Shown: one piece after another, positions 8,239 through 16,030 of the stretch
Position numbering within the stretch: the first letter of the stretch is position 1
How the letters are laid out: each line of letters starts with the position of its first letter
Source: Oscillibacter sp.
Lineage (GTDB): Bacteria > Bacillota > Clostridia > Oscillospirales > Oscillospiraceae
DNA: 18,804 nt
Reading direction: 5' to 3'
Assembly (NCBI GenBank): GCA_020025415.1
Contig: JAHHSB010000008.1
Location: 1 to 18,804, forward strand
The notes under the pieces: generated by a model
Told to the model about the DNA's origin: nothing
Databases searched by the model: none
The model's input: the letters and a program-made list of their open reading frames with translations, nothing else
Position numbers and translations under genes: made by a program

Positions 8239-8835
8239 TTACTGGCCGCAGGCCTCTGTCACCAGCCGAATAAGCTGCTCCTTGCCCTCTCCCTTTTCCG
8301 CGGAAAAGGGCACCAGAACCTCCGCATCCGTCAGCTCCAGAGTCTCCCGGACCAGCTGAATGGCCGGCTCCACCTGGCTCTTTTTCAGCTTGTCCAGCTT
8401 GTTGGCCACGATGATCTCCGGACAGCCGCTCTCCCGAAACCAATTGTGCATAATCAGGTCGTTGGTGGTGGGCTTGTGTCGGATATCCACGATCAGCACC
8501 CCCAGAGTGATCAGCTGGCCCTCGTCCTGGAAGTAGCTCTCCATCAGGCGGGCCCAGCGGGCTTTCTCCGCCTGGGACACCTTGGCATAGCCGTAGCCGG
8601 GCAGGTCTACCAGATAAGCCTTTCCATCCACCTTAAAATAGTTGATCTGGGAGGTCTTTCCCGGGGAGGCGCCCACATAGGCCAGGTTCTTCCGCCCGGC
8701 CAGGCGGTTGAGCACCGAGGACTTGCCCACGTTGGAGCGGCCGGCAAAGGCCACCTGAGGCAGCCCATCCCGAACAAAGTCCCGCCGGTCGGTCACGCCC
8801 TTGACAAATTCCGTTTTCGCGAAATTCAAAGCCAT
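8239..8835 (-). CDS. engB: Ribosome biogenesis GTP-binding protein YsxC/EngB
   Basis: EngB (YihA/YsxC) is a small TRAFAC-class GTPase needed for late 50S subunit assembly. The 198-residue protein shows G1 GRSNVGKS (32-39), the switch-I region ending GKTSQINYF, G3 DLPGYGYAKVS (77-87), G4 NKLDK (145-149) and G5 SAEKG (178-182). The ATG at 8835 gives the family N-terminus MALNFAKTEF; AAAGGAG overlaps the lon stop 11 bases upstream, a little far but workable. The open frame extends 22 codons further into the lon end without a family match. It is the last gene of the tig-clpP-clpX-lon cluster, as in other Firmicutes, and is closed by the bidirectional terminator. Confidence 0.96.
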   Translation of the reverse strand: MALNFAKTEFVKGVTDRRDFVRDGLPQVAFAGRSNVGKSSVLNRLAGRKNLAYVGASPGKTSQINYFKVDGKAYLVDLPGYGYAKVSQAEKARWARLMESYFQDEGQLITLGVLIVDIRHKPTTNDLIMHNWFRESGCPEIIVANKLDKLKKSQVEPAIQLVRETLELTDAEVLVPFSAEKGEGKEQLIRLVTEACGQ

Positions 8836-8851
8836 GGAAAGTCTTTCTCCT

Positions 8852-11263
8852 TTACTGCCGCAGAGCGGCGTCTCCGCTTTCCTTGCGGGAAATGGGGGCA
8901 AAGGCCGCTACCGTGCCTTCTCTGGCGGGAGCCTTCACCGCAGGCTGCAGGGCCTCGGCAAACACCTCATCCACCGTGGACACCGGCACGAAGTGCAGCG
9001 CCGCCCGGACAGTCTGGTCGATTTCTTCCAGGTCCCGGACATTGTCCCGGGGAATGAGCACCGTGTGCATCCCGTTGCGCTTGGCGGCCATGGTCTTTTC
9101 CTTCAGGCCTCCGATGGGAAGCACCCGGCCTCGGAGGGTGATCTCGCCGGTCATGGCGATGCCGGCCCGCACCTTTCTTCCGCTTAAGGCCGAGAGCATG
9201 GCCGTGGCGATGGCAATACCGGCAGAGGGCCCGTCCTTGGGGATAGCCCCCTCAGGGAAGTGGACGTGGATGTCCCGGTTCTTGTAAAACTCCGGCTCCA
9301 GACCCAAAAGCTCCATCCGGCTGCGCAGGCAGCTCAGAGCTGCCATGGCGGACTCCTTCATCACGTCACCCAGGTTACCCGTCAGCTCCAGCTTGCCGCT
9401 GCCTTCCATCACGTTGACTTCTACTTCCAGGATCTGGCCGCCCACTTCTGTCCAGGCCAGGCCGTTGACCACGCCCACTTCTTCCCGATCCGTATGGCAT
9501 TCCGGCGGGAAAGGCTGGGCATCCAGCAGCTTAGGCAGCTTTTCCTCTGTAACGGTCATCCGCTTGACAGGTCCCTCCACCAGAAGCATATCCGTCTTCC
9601 GGCAGATCTTTTTCAGCTGCCGCTCCAGCTGGCGCACGCCGGACTCCCGGGTGTAGTCCCGGATGATGGCATAGATGGCCTCGTCGCTGATGCGCAGGTT
9701 GGTTTTCTGCAGCCCATGCTCTTTGAGCTGCTTGGGCAGCAAGTGGCGCTTGGCAATCTGCAGCTTTTCCTCATCGGTGTAGCTGGGCAGCTCGATGAGC
9801 TCCATGCGATCTAGCAGAGGCCGGGGAATGGTCTCGGTGGTATTGGCGGTGGTAATGAACAGCACCTTGCCCAGATCCACCGGGATCTCCAGAAAATGGT
9901 CCCGGAAGGCGCTGTTCTGCTCCGGATCCAGCACCTCCAGCAGCGCCGAGGCAGGATCGCCCCGGTAATCGCCGCCCAGCTTGTCGATCTCGTCCAACAG
10001 CAGCAGTGGATTCATAGAACCGCTCCGGCTGATGGCCTCGATGATCCGGCCGGGCATGGACCCTATGTAAGTCTTGCGGTGGCCCCGGATATCTGCCTCA
10101 TCGCGGACGCCGCCCAGAGAAATGCGGCCCAGCTTCCGGTTCAGCGCCTTGGCCACAGAAATGGCGATGGAGGTCTTGCCCACGCCCGGGGGACCCACCA
10201 GGCAGAGGATCTGTCCCCGGTTGTCCGGATTCATCTGCCGGGCGGCAATGGTTTCCAGAATCCGTTCTTTTACCTTCTCAAGGCCGTAGTGATCGTGATC
10301 CAGGATCTTGCGGGCAGCAGCCACGCTCACCCGCTCCTTGGTCTGGATGTTCCAGGGCATTTCCAGGCAGACATCCAGATAGTTCCGAGAAACCGCTGCC
10401 TCGGCGCTGCCAAAGGGCTGCTTAGCAATGCGGTTGACCTCTTTGAGCAGGTGCTGCTCGGCATCTTCGTCCAGACCCAGGGCCAGAATTCTTTGCCGGT
10501 AGGTTTCCAGCTCATCGTCGCCATCCTCGCCCTCACCCAGCTCGTTCTGCATAACCCGGATCTGGGTCCGCAGAATCTGCTCCCGCTGCTGCTGGGCCAG
10601 CTGGCCCCGGACCTTCTCCTCCATCTCCTGCTCGAAGTGGAGCACATCATTTTCCTGAGCCAGCAGATCGTTGAGCAGATCCAGGCGGAGCAGTGGTGCA
10701 GTCTCTTCCAGGATCCTCTGCTTGTCACTGATGCGCAGGCTGATATTCTGGGCCAGGTAATCCGCCAGATAGCCGGGCTGGCGGCTGTCCAACACCGTGG
10801 ACTGCACCGCCTCGGATACATTGCCCGCCATTTTGGCATAGGTGTGAAACAGCGCATAGGTCTGCCGGAGCAGCGCCTCCACCCGGGGGTGGTCGGCGGG
10901 GAAGTCCTCGCTTCCCTCTTCCAGCAGCTCCACATGGCCCTGCAAAAAGGGCTCCCGCTGCCACAGGCGCTTGAGCCGGGCCCGGGTCTCGCCCTCCACC
11001 AGCACCCGCACGGAAGAGGGAGAGATCCGCAGGATCTGGGTGATCCGGGAGACAGTGCCCACCTCATAGAGGTCCTTTTCCTCCGGCAGGGCCACCCCCA
11101 CCTCCCGCTGGGCCACCAGGAAGATGCGTTGATCTTCCTCCATGGCGTGTTCCAACGCGGCGATGGAGATCATCCGTTCCACGTCGAAGCTGATATTCAT
11201 ATGTGGGAAAGCCGTCAGGCCCCGCAGAGCCAGAACGGGAAGATTCCGTGTGATCCGTTCCAT
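8852..11263 (-). CDS. lon: ATP-dependent protease Lon
   Basis: LonA is a cytosolic hexameric AAA+ serine protease that removes damaged and some regulatory proteins. The 803-residue product has the complete layout: N-terminal substrate domain (about 1-200), helical region with coiled coil (about 200-310), Walker A GPPGVGKT (357-364), Walker B LLLDEID (421-427), arginine finger and sensor segments, then the protease domain with Ser680 in PKDGPSAG and Lys723 in GGLKEKTMAA. The 43-residue gap between Ser and Lys equals that of the family. The ATG at 11263 (MERITRNLPV) has AAAGGA eight bases upstream; an upstream extension of 11 codons has no support. It is separated from clpX by a terminator, so it needs readthrough or its own promoter, which I could not identify. 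Confidence 0.97.
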   Translation of the reverse strand: MERITRNLPVLALRGLTAFPHMNISFDVERMISIAALEHAMEEDQRIFLVAQREVGVALPEEKDLYEVGTVSRITQILRISPSSVRVLVEGETRARLKRLWQREPFLQGHVELLEEGSEDFPADHPRVEALLRQTYALFHTYAKMAGNVSEAVQSTVLDSRQPGYLADYLAQNISLRISDKQRILEETAPLLRLDLLNDLLAQENDVLHFEQEMEEKVRGQLAQQQREQILRTQIRVMQNELGEGEDGDDELETYRQRILALGLDEDAEQHLLKEVNRIAKQPFGSAEAAVSRNYLDVCLEMPWNIQTKERVSVAAARKILDHDHYGLEKVKERILETIAARQMNPDNRGQILCLVGPPGVGKTSIAISVAKALNRKLGRISLGGVRDEADIRGHRKTYIGSMPGRIIEAISRSGSMNPLLLLDEIDKLGGDYRGDPASALLEVLDPEQNSAFRDHFLEIPVDLGKVLFITTANTTETIPRPLLDRMELIELPSYTDEEKLQIAKRHLLPKQLKEHGLQKTNLRISDEAIYAIIRDYTRESGVRQLERQLKKICRKTDMLLVEGPVKRMTVTEEKLPKLLDAQPFPPECHTDREEVGVVNGLAWTEVGGQILEVEVNVMEGSGKLELTGNLGDVMKESAMAALSCLRSRMELLGLEPEFYKNRDIHVHFPEGAIPKDGPSAGIAIATAMLSALSGRKVRAGIAMTGEITLRGRVLPIGGLKEKTMAAKRNGMHTVLIPRDNVRDLEEIDQTVRAALHFVPVSTVDEVFAEALQPAVKAPAREGTVAAFAPISRKESGDAALRQ

Positions 11264-11288
11264 TGAACTAATCCTTTCTTTGGGAAGC

Positions 11289-11304
11289 AGCCGCATCCGC
11301 GGCT
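11289..11304 (-). repeat. Small hairpin in the lon leader
   Basis: Perfect six-base arms AGCCGC / GCGGCT around a four-base loop, between the clpX terminator and the lon ribosome-binding site. It could form in the lon mRNA leader. No U-run follows, so it is not a terminator. It may be chance in GC-rich DNA. Confidence 0.4.
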
Positions 11305-11314
11305 AGCAGCGTTG

Positions 11315-11346
11315 CAAAAAAGAAGGGACGCCGCCGGGCGTCCCTT
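11315..11346 (-). terminator. Rho-independent terminator after clpX
   Basis: Read on the minus strand, a ten-base stem (AAGGGACGCC pairing with GGCGTCCCTT, four-base loop) is followed after one C by six T. It begins 12 bases after the clpX stop and precedes lon by about 50 bases, so it should end or attenuate tig-clpP-clpX transcription before lon and engB. Confidence 0.85.
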
Positions 11347-11358
11347 CCCAAGTACTTC

Positions 11359-12366
11359 TTACGAAGCGGAGGCGGGGTTGGAACTGCCGGAAGCAGTGGT
11401 TCCTTCTCCTTTACCGGCGTTCAATTTCACCGTGTAGTTGACTTTGTTGGGGTTTTGGGTCAGCAGAGGCTTCTCCGTCCCCTCCACGCAGGCCTTGGTG
11501 ATGACCACCTTCTCAATGGTGGGGTCAGAGGGGATCTCATACATGATCTCCGTCAGCAGCCCCTCCATCACCGCCCGCAGACCGCGGGCGCCGATATTGC
11601 GCTCAATGGCCTTGTCAGCGATGGCGCCCAGGGCGTCCTCTTCAAAAACCAGCTCCACCTCATCGTATTCCATCAGCCGCTGATACTGCTTGACTAGGGC
11701 ATTTTTCGGCTCTTTGAGGATCTGCACCAGATCCTCCCGTTTCAGGGCATTGAGGGACGCGATGACGGGCAGACGGCCCACCAATTCGGGAATGATGCCG
11801 AACTTGAGCAGGTCGTGAGGCTGCACTTGGGAGAGTGTCTTGCTGATATCCCGATCCTTCTTGCCCTGGATCACAGCGTCAAAGCCGATGCTCTTCTGAT
11901 CCACCCGGCGCTCAATAATCTTTTCCAGGCCGTCAAAGGCGCCGCCGCAGATGAAGAGAATATTCTTGGTGTTCAGCTGGATAAATTCCTGGTGGGGGTG
12001 CTTGCGGCCGCCCTGGGGCGGCACGTTGGCCACCGTCCCCTCCACGATCTTCAGCAGAGCCTGCTGCACGCCTTCGCCGGACACGTCCCGGGTGATGGAG
12101 GTATTTTCGCTCTTGCGGGCGATCTTGTCAATCTCATCGACGTAGATGATGCCCCGCTCGGCTCGCTCCACGTCAAAATCCGCCGCCTGCAACAGCCGCA
12201 GCAGGATATTTTCCACATCGTCGCCCACATAGCCGGCTTCGGTGAGGGTAGTAGCGTCTGCAATCGCAAACGGCACCTTCAAAATCCGGGCCAGAGTCTG
12301 CGCGAAGAGGGTCTTGCCGCTGCCGGTGGGCCCCAGCATCAGGATATTGCTCTTCTGCAGCTCCAC
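11359..12366 (-). CDS. clpX: ClpX, AAA+ part after an in-frame TAG
   Basis: This frame continues directly from the N-terminal clpX piece once the TAG at 12397-12399 is passed; the two together span 11359-12681 and 440 residues, normal for ClpX. In full-length numbering it contains Walker A GPTGSGKT (117-124), pore loop GYVG (150-153), Walker B IIYVDEID (178-185), the RKH loop (226-228), the ClpP-docking IGF loop (265-267) and sensor II GARGLR (364-369). ClpX unfolds tagged proteins and feeds them to ClpP, encoded just upstream. I give the start as the GTG at 12366 (residue 106), which has GGAG eight bases upstream, so reinitiation is possible. A product from there would lack the VGQ-containing start of the AAA+ domain and probably could not bind nucleotide normally. 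Confidence 0.9.
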   Translation of the reverse strand: MELQKSNILMLGPTGSGKTLFAQTLARILKVPFAIADATTLTEAGYVGDDVENILLRLLQAADFDVERAERGIIYVDEIDKIARKSENTSITRDVSGEGVQQALLKIVEGTVANVPPQGGRKHPHQEFIQLNTKNILFICGGAFDGLEKIIERRVDQKSIGFDAVIQGKKDRDISKTLSQVQPHDLLKFGIIPELVGRLPVIASLNALKREDLVQILKEPKNALVKQYQRLMEYDEVELVFEEDALGAIADKAIERNIGARGLRAVMEGLLTEIMYEIPSDPTIEKVVITKACVEGTEKPLLTQNPNKVNYTVKLNAGKGEGTTASGSSNPASAS

Positions 12367-12396
12367 GTCCTCGTCTCCGCCGAAAAAGATCCGCTT

Positions 12397-12681
12397 CTAA
12401 TGGTTGTAAACCGCCACGGAAAGGGCGACCTTGGCCGCATCCTGTCCCACGATATACTGATCCAGTACATCCTTGATCTCCCGGGGCGTAGGCAGCCGGT
12501 CAGGGATCTCTTCCGGCTGGCTGCTCCGCACATCTTCAAACTCATCACCCAGAATGCTGACGCAAAGCTGCACGCATTCATCGCAGATGCGGACGCCGGG
12601 ACCCTGGATCATACGGTGTACCTGCTGCTCATGCTTGCCGCAGAAAGAACAGCGGAGAGATTTTTTGCTGTCGTCGTTCAT
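12397..12681 (-). CDS. clpX: ClpX N-terminal piece ending at an in-frame TAG
   Basis: Encodes residues 1-94 of ClpX. The dimeric zinc-binding domain is intact with Cys11, Cys14, Cys33 and Cys36 (CSFC and CDEC), followed by the linker and the first part of the AAA+ domain, [18 protein letters not shown]. The next codon is TAG, where ClpX proteins almost always have Tyr (NHYKRI). The frame then continues with KRIFFGG and the rest of ClpX, with no shift. A single base change from TAC or TAT explains it. A GAGG ribosome-binding site lies nine bases before the ATG at 12681, and clpP ends 34 bases upstream. Whether this is a true mutation, a recoded codon or a sequence error cannot be told here. 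Confidence 0.93.
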   Translation of the reverse strand: MNDDSKKSLRCSFCGKHEQQVHRMIQGPGVRICDECVQLCVSILGDEFEDVRSSQPEEIPDRLPTPREIKDVLDQYIVGQDAAKVALSVAVYNH

Positions 12682-12715
12682 GCTGAATAACCTCGGATTT
12701 CTATAAATTGCCTGG

Positions 12716-13297
12716 TTACCGCTTATAGATAACCTTGTCGATTAGGCCAAACTCCTTCGCCTCTGCAGCGGTCATAAAGTGGTCCCGCTCACAGGCGGCC
12801 TTCACTTCCTCCACAGCCTTGCCGCTGTTGGCGGCCAGGATCTCATTGAGGCGCTGCTTGATCTTCATGATGTTTTCCGCATGGATCTCAATATCCGTAG
12901 CCTGGCCTTGGAATCCGCCGGAGGGCTGATGGATCATGATCTCCGCATTGGGCAGAGCAATCCGCTTGCCCTTGGCGCCGGAGGACAGCAGGAAAGCACC
13001 CATACTGGCAGCCATGCCGATGCAGATGGTTGACACATCGCACTTGATATACTGCATAGTATCATAGATCGCCAGACCGTCGGTCACGGAGCCGCCGGGG
13101 CTGTTGATATAGAACTGGATATCCTTGTCAGGATCCTGTGCCTCCAAATACAGTAGCTGGGCAACCACCAGGCTGGCCGTGGTGGCGTTGACCTCCTCAC
13201 CCAGGAAGATAATCCGGTCATTGAGCAGGCGAGAGAAAATGTCGTAAGAACGCTCGCCGCGACTGGTCTGTTCCACCACATACGGGACTAAACTCAT
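12716..13297 (-). CDS. clpP: ATP-dependent Clp protease proteolytic subunit
   Basis: ClpP forms the tetradecameric serine-protease barrel that degrades proteins delivered by ClpX or ClpC/ClpA. The protein has 193 residues with the catalytic triad Ser98 (GMAASMGAF), His123 (IMIHQPSGG) and Asp172 (ERDHF). [16 protein letters not shown] marks the handle and oxyanion region. The ATG at 13297 ([11 protein letters not shown]) follows AGGAGG by seven bases; the frame is open 12 codons further but without a match. It lies between tig and clpX, its usual place. A strong inverted repeat in the 101-base gap upstream may affect its expression. The protein itself appears fully functional, in contrast to the interrupted clpX beside it. 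Confidence 0.97.
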   Translation of the reverse strand: MSLVPYVVEQTSRGERSYDIFSRLLNDRIIFLGEEVNATTASLVVAQLLYLEAQDPDKDIQFYINSPGGSVTDGLAIYDTMQYIKCDVSTICIGMAASMGAFLLSSGAKGKRIALPNAEIMIHQPSGGFQGQATDIEIHAENIMKIKQRLNEILAANSGKAVEEVKAACERDHFMTAAEAKEFGLIDKVIYKR

Positions 13298-13332
13298 TGT
13301 AAAACCTCCTGTCTTTTGTGGCCTATAAGCCA

Positions 13333-13365
13333 TTCTCTCATGATACCACAGGTACCATGAGAGAA
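13333..13365 (-). repeat. 15-bp inverted repeat between tig and clpP
   Basis: On the minus strand TTCTCTCATGGTACC and GGTATCATGAGAGAA flank the loop TGT; all 15 positions pair if one G-U pair is allowed. No U-run follows on either strand, so it is not a standard terminator. It sits 36 bases before the clpP ATG. It could be an mRNA processing or stability hairpin, or a protein-binding operator. It does not resemble CtsR (GGTCAAA) or CIRCE sites. Confidence 0.85.
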
Positions 13366-13380
13366 CGTGTCGAATCTGTA

Positions 13381-13394
13381 AATTCTGCAGAATT
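13381..13394. repeat. 14-bp perfect palindrome after tig
   Basis: AATTCTGCAGAATT is its own reverse complement and lies 4 bases past the tig stop codon. It has no loop to form a useful RNA hairpin, so a DNA-binding dimer site or chance are both possible. Confidence 0.5.
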
Positions 13395-13398
13395 CTTT

Positions 13399-14841
13399 TT
13401 ATTCCGCTTTTTCAGCTTTCTTAGTGGTCTTCTTGGCGGACTTCTTCTCCTCGTCCTCGGCAGCTGCGGCCTTTTTGGTAGCCTTCTTGGCAGGCTTCTT
13501 CTCTTCGCCCTCGGCGGCCTTCTTTTCCTCGCCGTCCTCAACGGCGGCCGCCTTCTTGCTGGTCTTCTTGGCCACGGTGGCGCTCTCGGTAACCACAGCC
13601 ACAGCCTTCCGGGTCAGCAGCTGATCTTTGACCTGGTCCACGGGCAGATATTTCTTCACGGTATCCAGCTCCATGCCGTACTGCTCCGCCAAGGTCTTGA
13701 ACTCGGCCTCGATATCCTCGTCGGAAACCTCCAGGTTTTCCGCCTTGATGATGGCAGCCAGAGCCAGCTCCTGACGCACGCGGCCCAGGGCGCCCTCCCG
13801 GGCATCGTCCCGGAGCTTCTTCTCGTCCAGACCGGTGAGCTTCAGGTAATCCTCATAGGAAATGCCCTGCTGCTGGATCTGCATCCTGAAGTTCTGCATG
13901 CCGTTCTCGATCTTGGCATCCACCATGGCATCGGGCACATCGCAGGTCATGCCGTCGGCCACCTGGTTGATCAGCTCTTCTTCAAAGGCCTGCTGGGCAA
14001 CGCTCTCCCGCTCCTCGGTGATCTTCTTCTTGATGTCGGCCTTCAGATCCTTGAGGGTATCAAACTCGGACACGTCCTTGGCGAACTCGTCATCCAGGGC
14101 GGGCTCTTCCTTGACCTTGACCTCGTTGACCTTCACGTGGAACACCACGGCCTTGCCGGCCAGGTCCGCGTGATAATCCTCCGGGAAGGTAATGTCGATG
14201 TCCTTCTCCTCGCCGGCCTTCATGCCGATGAGCTGCTCTTCAAAGCCGGGGACAAAGCTGCCGGAACCAATCTCCAGATTATGGTTCTCGTCCTTGCCGC
14301 CGTCAAAGGGCTTGCCGTCCAGGAAGCCCTCGTAGTCGATCACAGCGGTGTCGCCGTTTTCCACAGCCCGCTCCACAGACACCAGACGGCTGTTGCGCTT
14401 GACCAGCTGGTCGATCCGGTCGTCCACGTCGGCGGCAGTGACCTTCACCGTCTCCTTGGGCGCCTTCAGGCCCTTGTAAGTACCCAGGGTGACCTCGGGA
14501 TATACGGGGACCACAGCCTTGAAGGTGAAGCCCTCCTTGGTGATCTCACCCTCCAGCTCCACGGAAGGATAACCCACGATGTCCAGGTCCTGCTCCTTCA
14601 CAGCAGCCTCATAGGCCTCGGGCATGGCAATATTCACGGCCTCTTCGTAAAACACCTCTGCGCCGTACATCCCCTCGATGATCTTCCGGGGCGCCTTGCC
14701 GGGACGGAAGCCGGGGATGTTGATCTTCTTGCGCATCTTCTGATATGCTTTGGCGACAGCAGCCTCAAATTCCTCTGCACTGACTTCCACAGTAAGCGCA
14801 ACGGTGCTCTTTTCCAATTTTTCGCAGCTTTTCACGTTCAT
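13399..14841 (-). CDS. tig: Trigger factor with Lys-rich C-terminal tail
   Basis: Trigger factor is the ribosome-bound chaperone at the polypeptide exit tunnel. The 480-residue protein has the ribosome-docking signature GFRPGKAP (44-51), an FKBP-type PPIase domain (about 150-245, with [16 protein letters not shown] and the [12 protein letters not shown] strand) and the helical substrate-cradling domain to about residue 424. Residues 425-480 are an added low-complexity tail made almost only of K, A, E, T and S with repeated KKxxKKA units. The ATG at 14841 has GGAGGAG nine bases upstream. It leads the tig-clpP-clpX group and seems to have its own promoter. The tail makes it longer than the usual 430 or so residues. 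Confidence 0.96.
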   Translation of the reverse strand: MNVKSCEKLEKSTVALTVEVSAEEFEAAVAKAYQKMRKKINIPGFRPGKAPRKIIEGMYGAEVFYEEAVNIAMPEAYEAAVKEQDLDIVGYPSVELEGEITKEGFTFKAVVPVYPEVTLGTYKGLKAPKETVKVTAADVDDRIDQLVKRNSRLVSVERAVENGDTAVIDYEGFLDGKPFDGGKDENHNLEIGSGSFVPGFEEQLIGMKAGEEKDIDITFPEDYHADLAGKAVVFHVKVNEVKVKEEPALDDEFAKDVSEFDTLKDLKADIKKKITEERESVAQQAFEEELINQVADGMTCDVPDAMVDAKIENGMQNFRMQIQQQGISYEDYLKLTGLDEKKLRDDAREGALGRVRQELALAAIIKAENLEVSDEDIEAEFKTLAEQYGMELDTVKKYLPVDQVKDQLLTRKAVAVVTESATVAKKTSKKAAAVEDGEEKKAAEGEEKKPAKKATKKAAAAEDEEKKSAKKTTKKAEKAE

Positions 14842-14863
14842 AGTTGTTTACTCCTCCGTTCAT

Positions 14864-14882
14864 CACCAGAATCAACCTGGTG
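14864..14882 (-). repeat. Hairpin in the tig leader
   Basis: CACCAG and CTGGTG form a perfect six-base stem around a seven-base loop, between the putative tig -10 box and its ribosome-binding site. It would lie in the 5' leader of tig mRNA. The role is unknown. Confidence 0.5.
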
Positions 14883-14891
14883 CGACTTTAT

Positions 14892-14900
14892 ATTTTATCA
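14892..14900 (-). promoter_or_regulatory. Extended -10 promoter for tig
   Basis: On the minus strand TGATAAAAT matches an extended -10 (TGnTATAAT with one mismatch), 51 bases before the tig ATG in the 82-base gap after the metallophosphoesterase gene. A -35-like TAGCAA lies 17 bases upstream but matches poorly; the TG extension may compensate. Confidence 0.45.
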
Positions 14901-14923
14901 GGGTCTGGCGAAAATTGCTATAC

Positions 14924-15619
14924 TTATTTCTCGGTTTCACAAATTTTTTTTGGGATAAATCGCAAATAATCCGCGGAAATGAGGGAATAGTCGATGCCGG
15001 AATGCATTCCCTCCATGGCCCGGCAATGGGTGGGCCCGTGAAGATGGCCGTAATAGCAGGCCCGGACGGGATAGCGGCTCAGCGTCTCCAGGATCCCCGG
15101 GCAACTATATCCCTGGTACAGGGGCGGGTAATGGAGAAAACAGAGGATCTCCCGCCCCCCAGCGGCTTGCAGCGATGTCTCCAGGCGCATCACCTCCCGG
15201 TTGAGAACCTTGGCATCCTGGGCCTTCTGCCCCTCTTCGAAAAACCAGCCCCGGGTCCCGCACAGGGCCCAGTCCCCGTAGAAGAAGCAGTTGTTGTGGA
15301 GAAAGTCCAGGGTCCGGATCCCTTTCTGGGAAAAGAAGCTCTTCATCTTGGAAACAGTGGTCCACCAGTAGTCATGGTTTCCCTTGAGCAGCAGCTTTCT
15401 GCCGGGGAACTGATCCAGAAAGCGGAAGTCCGCCTCCGCCTCAGCAAGATCGATCCCCCAGGAGGTGTCCCCAGCCAGCACCAGGGTATCTTCTTCCCGC
15501 AGGGCCGACAGCGACGCCTCCAGCCGGGGCACATAGTCCCGCCAGGCTTCGCCGAACACCTCCATGGACTTGTTGGCGCTCAAAGATAGATGAAGATCGC
15601 CGATCACATACAGCGCCAT
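14924..15619 (-). CDS. Calcineurin-like metallophosphoesterase
   Basis: A cytosolic two-metal phosphoesterase of 231 residues with no signal peptide or membrane helix. All five metal-site motifs are present: Asp8 and His10 (GDLHL), Asp51 (GDTSWG), Asn81 and His82 (GNHDYWW), His163 (FLHYPP) and His192/His194 (GHLHG). The substrate cannot be told from sequence; nucleotides, phosphoproteins and phospholipid headgroups are all seen in the superfamily. The ATG at 15619 follows GGAGG by six bases. It lies immediately after a small broken gene and just upstream of the tig promoter. No terminator is visible after it, so some readthrough into tig is possible. Confidence 0.9.
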   Translation of the reverse strand: MALYVIGDLHLSLSANKSMEVFGEAWRDYVPRLEASLSALREEDTLVLAGDTSWGIDLAEAEADFRFLDQFPGRKLLLKGNHDYWWTTVSKMKSFFSQKGIRTLDFLHNNCFFYGDWALCGTRGWFFEEGQKAQDAKVLNREVMRLETSLQAAGGREILCFLHYPPLYQGYSCPGILETLSRYPVRACYYGHLHGPTHCRAMEGMHSGIDYSLISADYLRFIPKKICETEK

Positions 15620-15635
15620 ACATCCCCTCCCGTTC

Positions 15636-15997
15636 TCAATCCTTTAGAATTTCACCTGGCACCAGGCTGAGCAGATCCGCCTTCACCCGCTTCATAGGGC
15701 GCCAGAAGGCAAAGTGCGGCAGGGCAAAGCCCCAGAGCCTCAGAAGAGCAGCCGCTCCAGCATCTCCGAAGAAAAGCCATCCAGCGTCAGCAGGCCGTAC
15801 CACACTGCCATCACCGCCCGGGTCAGCCGCCGGCAGCGGGCGTCCGCCGCGGGGCAGCTCCGGCGCGTAAAAGCGGGCTCCACGCTGCCGCCGCCCCGAG
15901 GCTTTTTCGTGACCGTATAGCCCCGTAGCGTCCCCAGGCCCGTGGCAGCATCCCAGGTGCCCGCCAAGGCGAAACGCTTCCGATTGCGCAGTTTCAT
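15636..15997 (-). pseudogene. Unrecognised small gene, apparently frameshifted
   Basis: I do not recognise this gene. From the ATG at 15997 a frame with mostly G/C third positions runs 85 codons (MKLRNRKRFALAGTWD to SSEMLERLLF) and stops at TGA 15740-15742. In another frame, coding-like sequence continues (LRLWGFALPHFAFW, then PMKRVKADLLSLVPGEILKD) to a TGA at 15636-15638, just before the ribosome-binding site of the next gene. Restoring one C in the run CTCTTCTGAGG would join both parts into a protein of about 120 residues. This suggests a one-base loss in the genome or the assembly. The ribosome-binding site is weak (GGGG). It follows thrC by 33 bases. A genuine 85-residue gene with a chance second frame remains possible. 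Confidence 0.45.
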
Positions 15998-16030
15998 GGC
16001 CCCATCTCGTTTTCCCGGCAGGGGCCGGAC

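Noticed and set aside
9896..11266. Plus-strand open frame of 456 codons opposite lon
   Set aside because: Shadow of the lon reading frame; composition heavy in Gln, His and Leu and no family likeness.
13333..13394. tig-clpP inverted repeats read as a transcription terminator
   Set aside because: Neither strand has a T-run after the stem.
13318..14958. Plus-strand open frame of 546 codons opposite tig
   Set aside because: It mirrors the tig codons in a GC-rich gene, is Leu/Gly/His rich with no domain, and has no ribosome-binding site; trigger factor on the other strand is certain.
15639..15780. Third overlapping frame starting at the ATG at 15780 as a separate small gene
   Set aside because: Cys/Ala/Gly-rich frame with poor third-position bias and no ribosome-binding site; the other two frames fit a single shifted gene better.
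16000..16030. Small CCGGC/GCCGG stem after thrC as a terminator
   Set aside because: Only a five-base stem and followed by GAAAACG on the minus strand, not by T.
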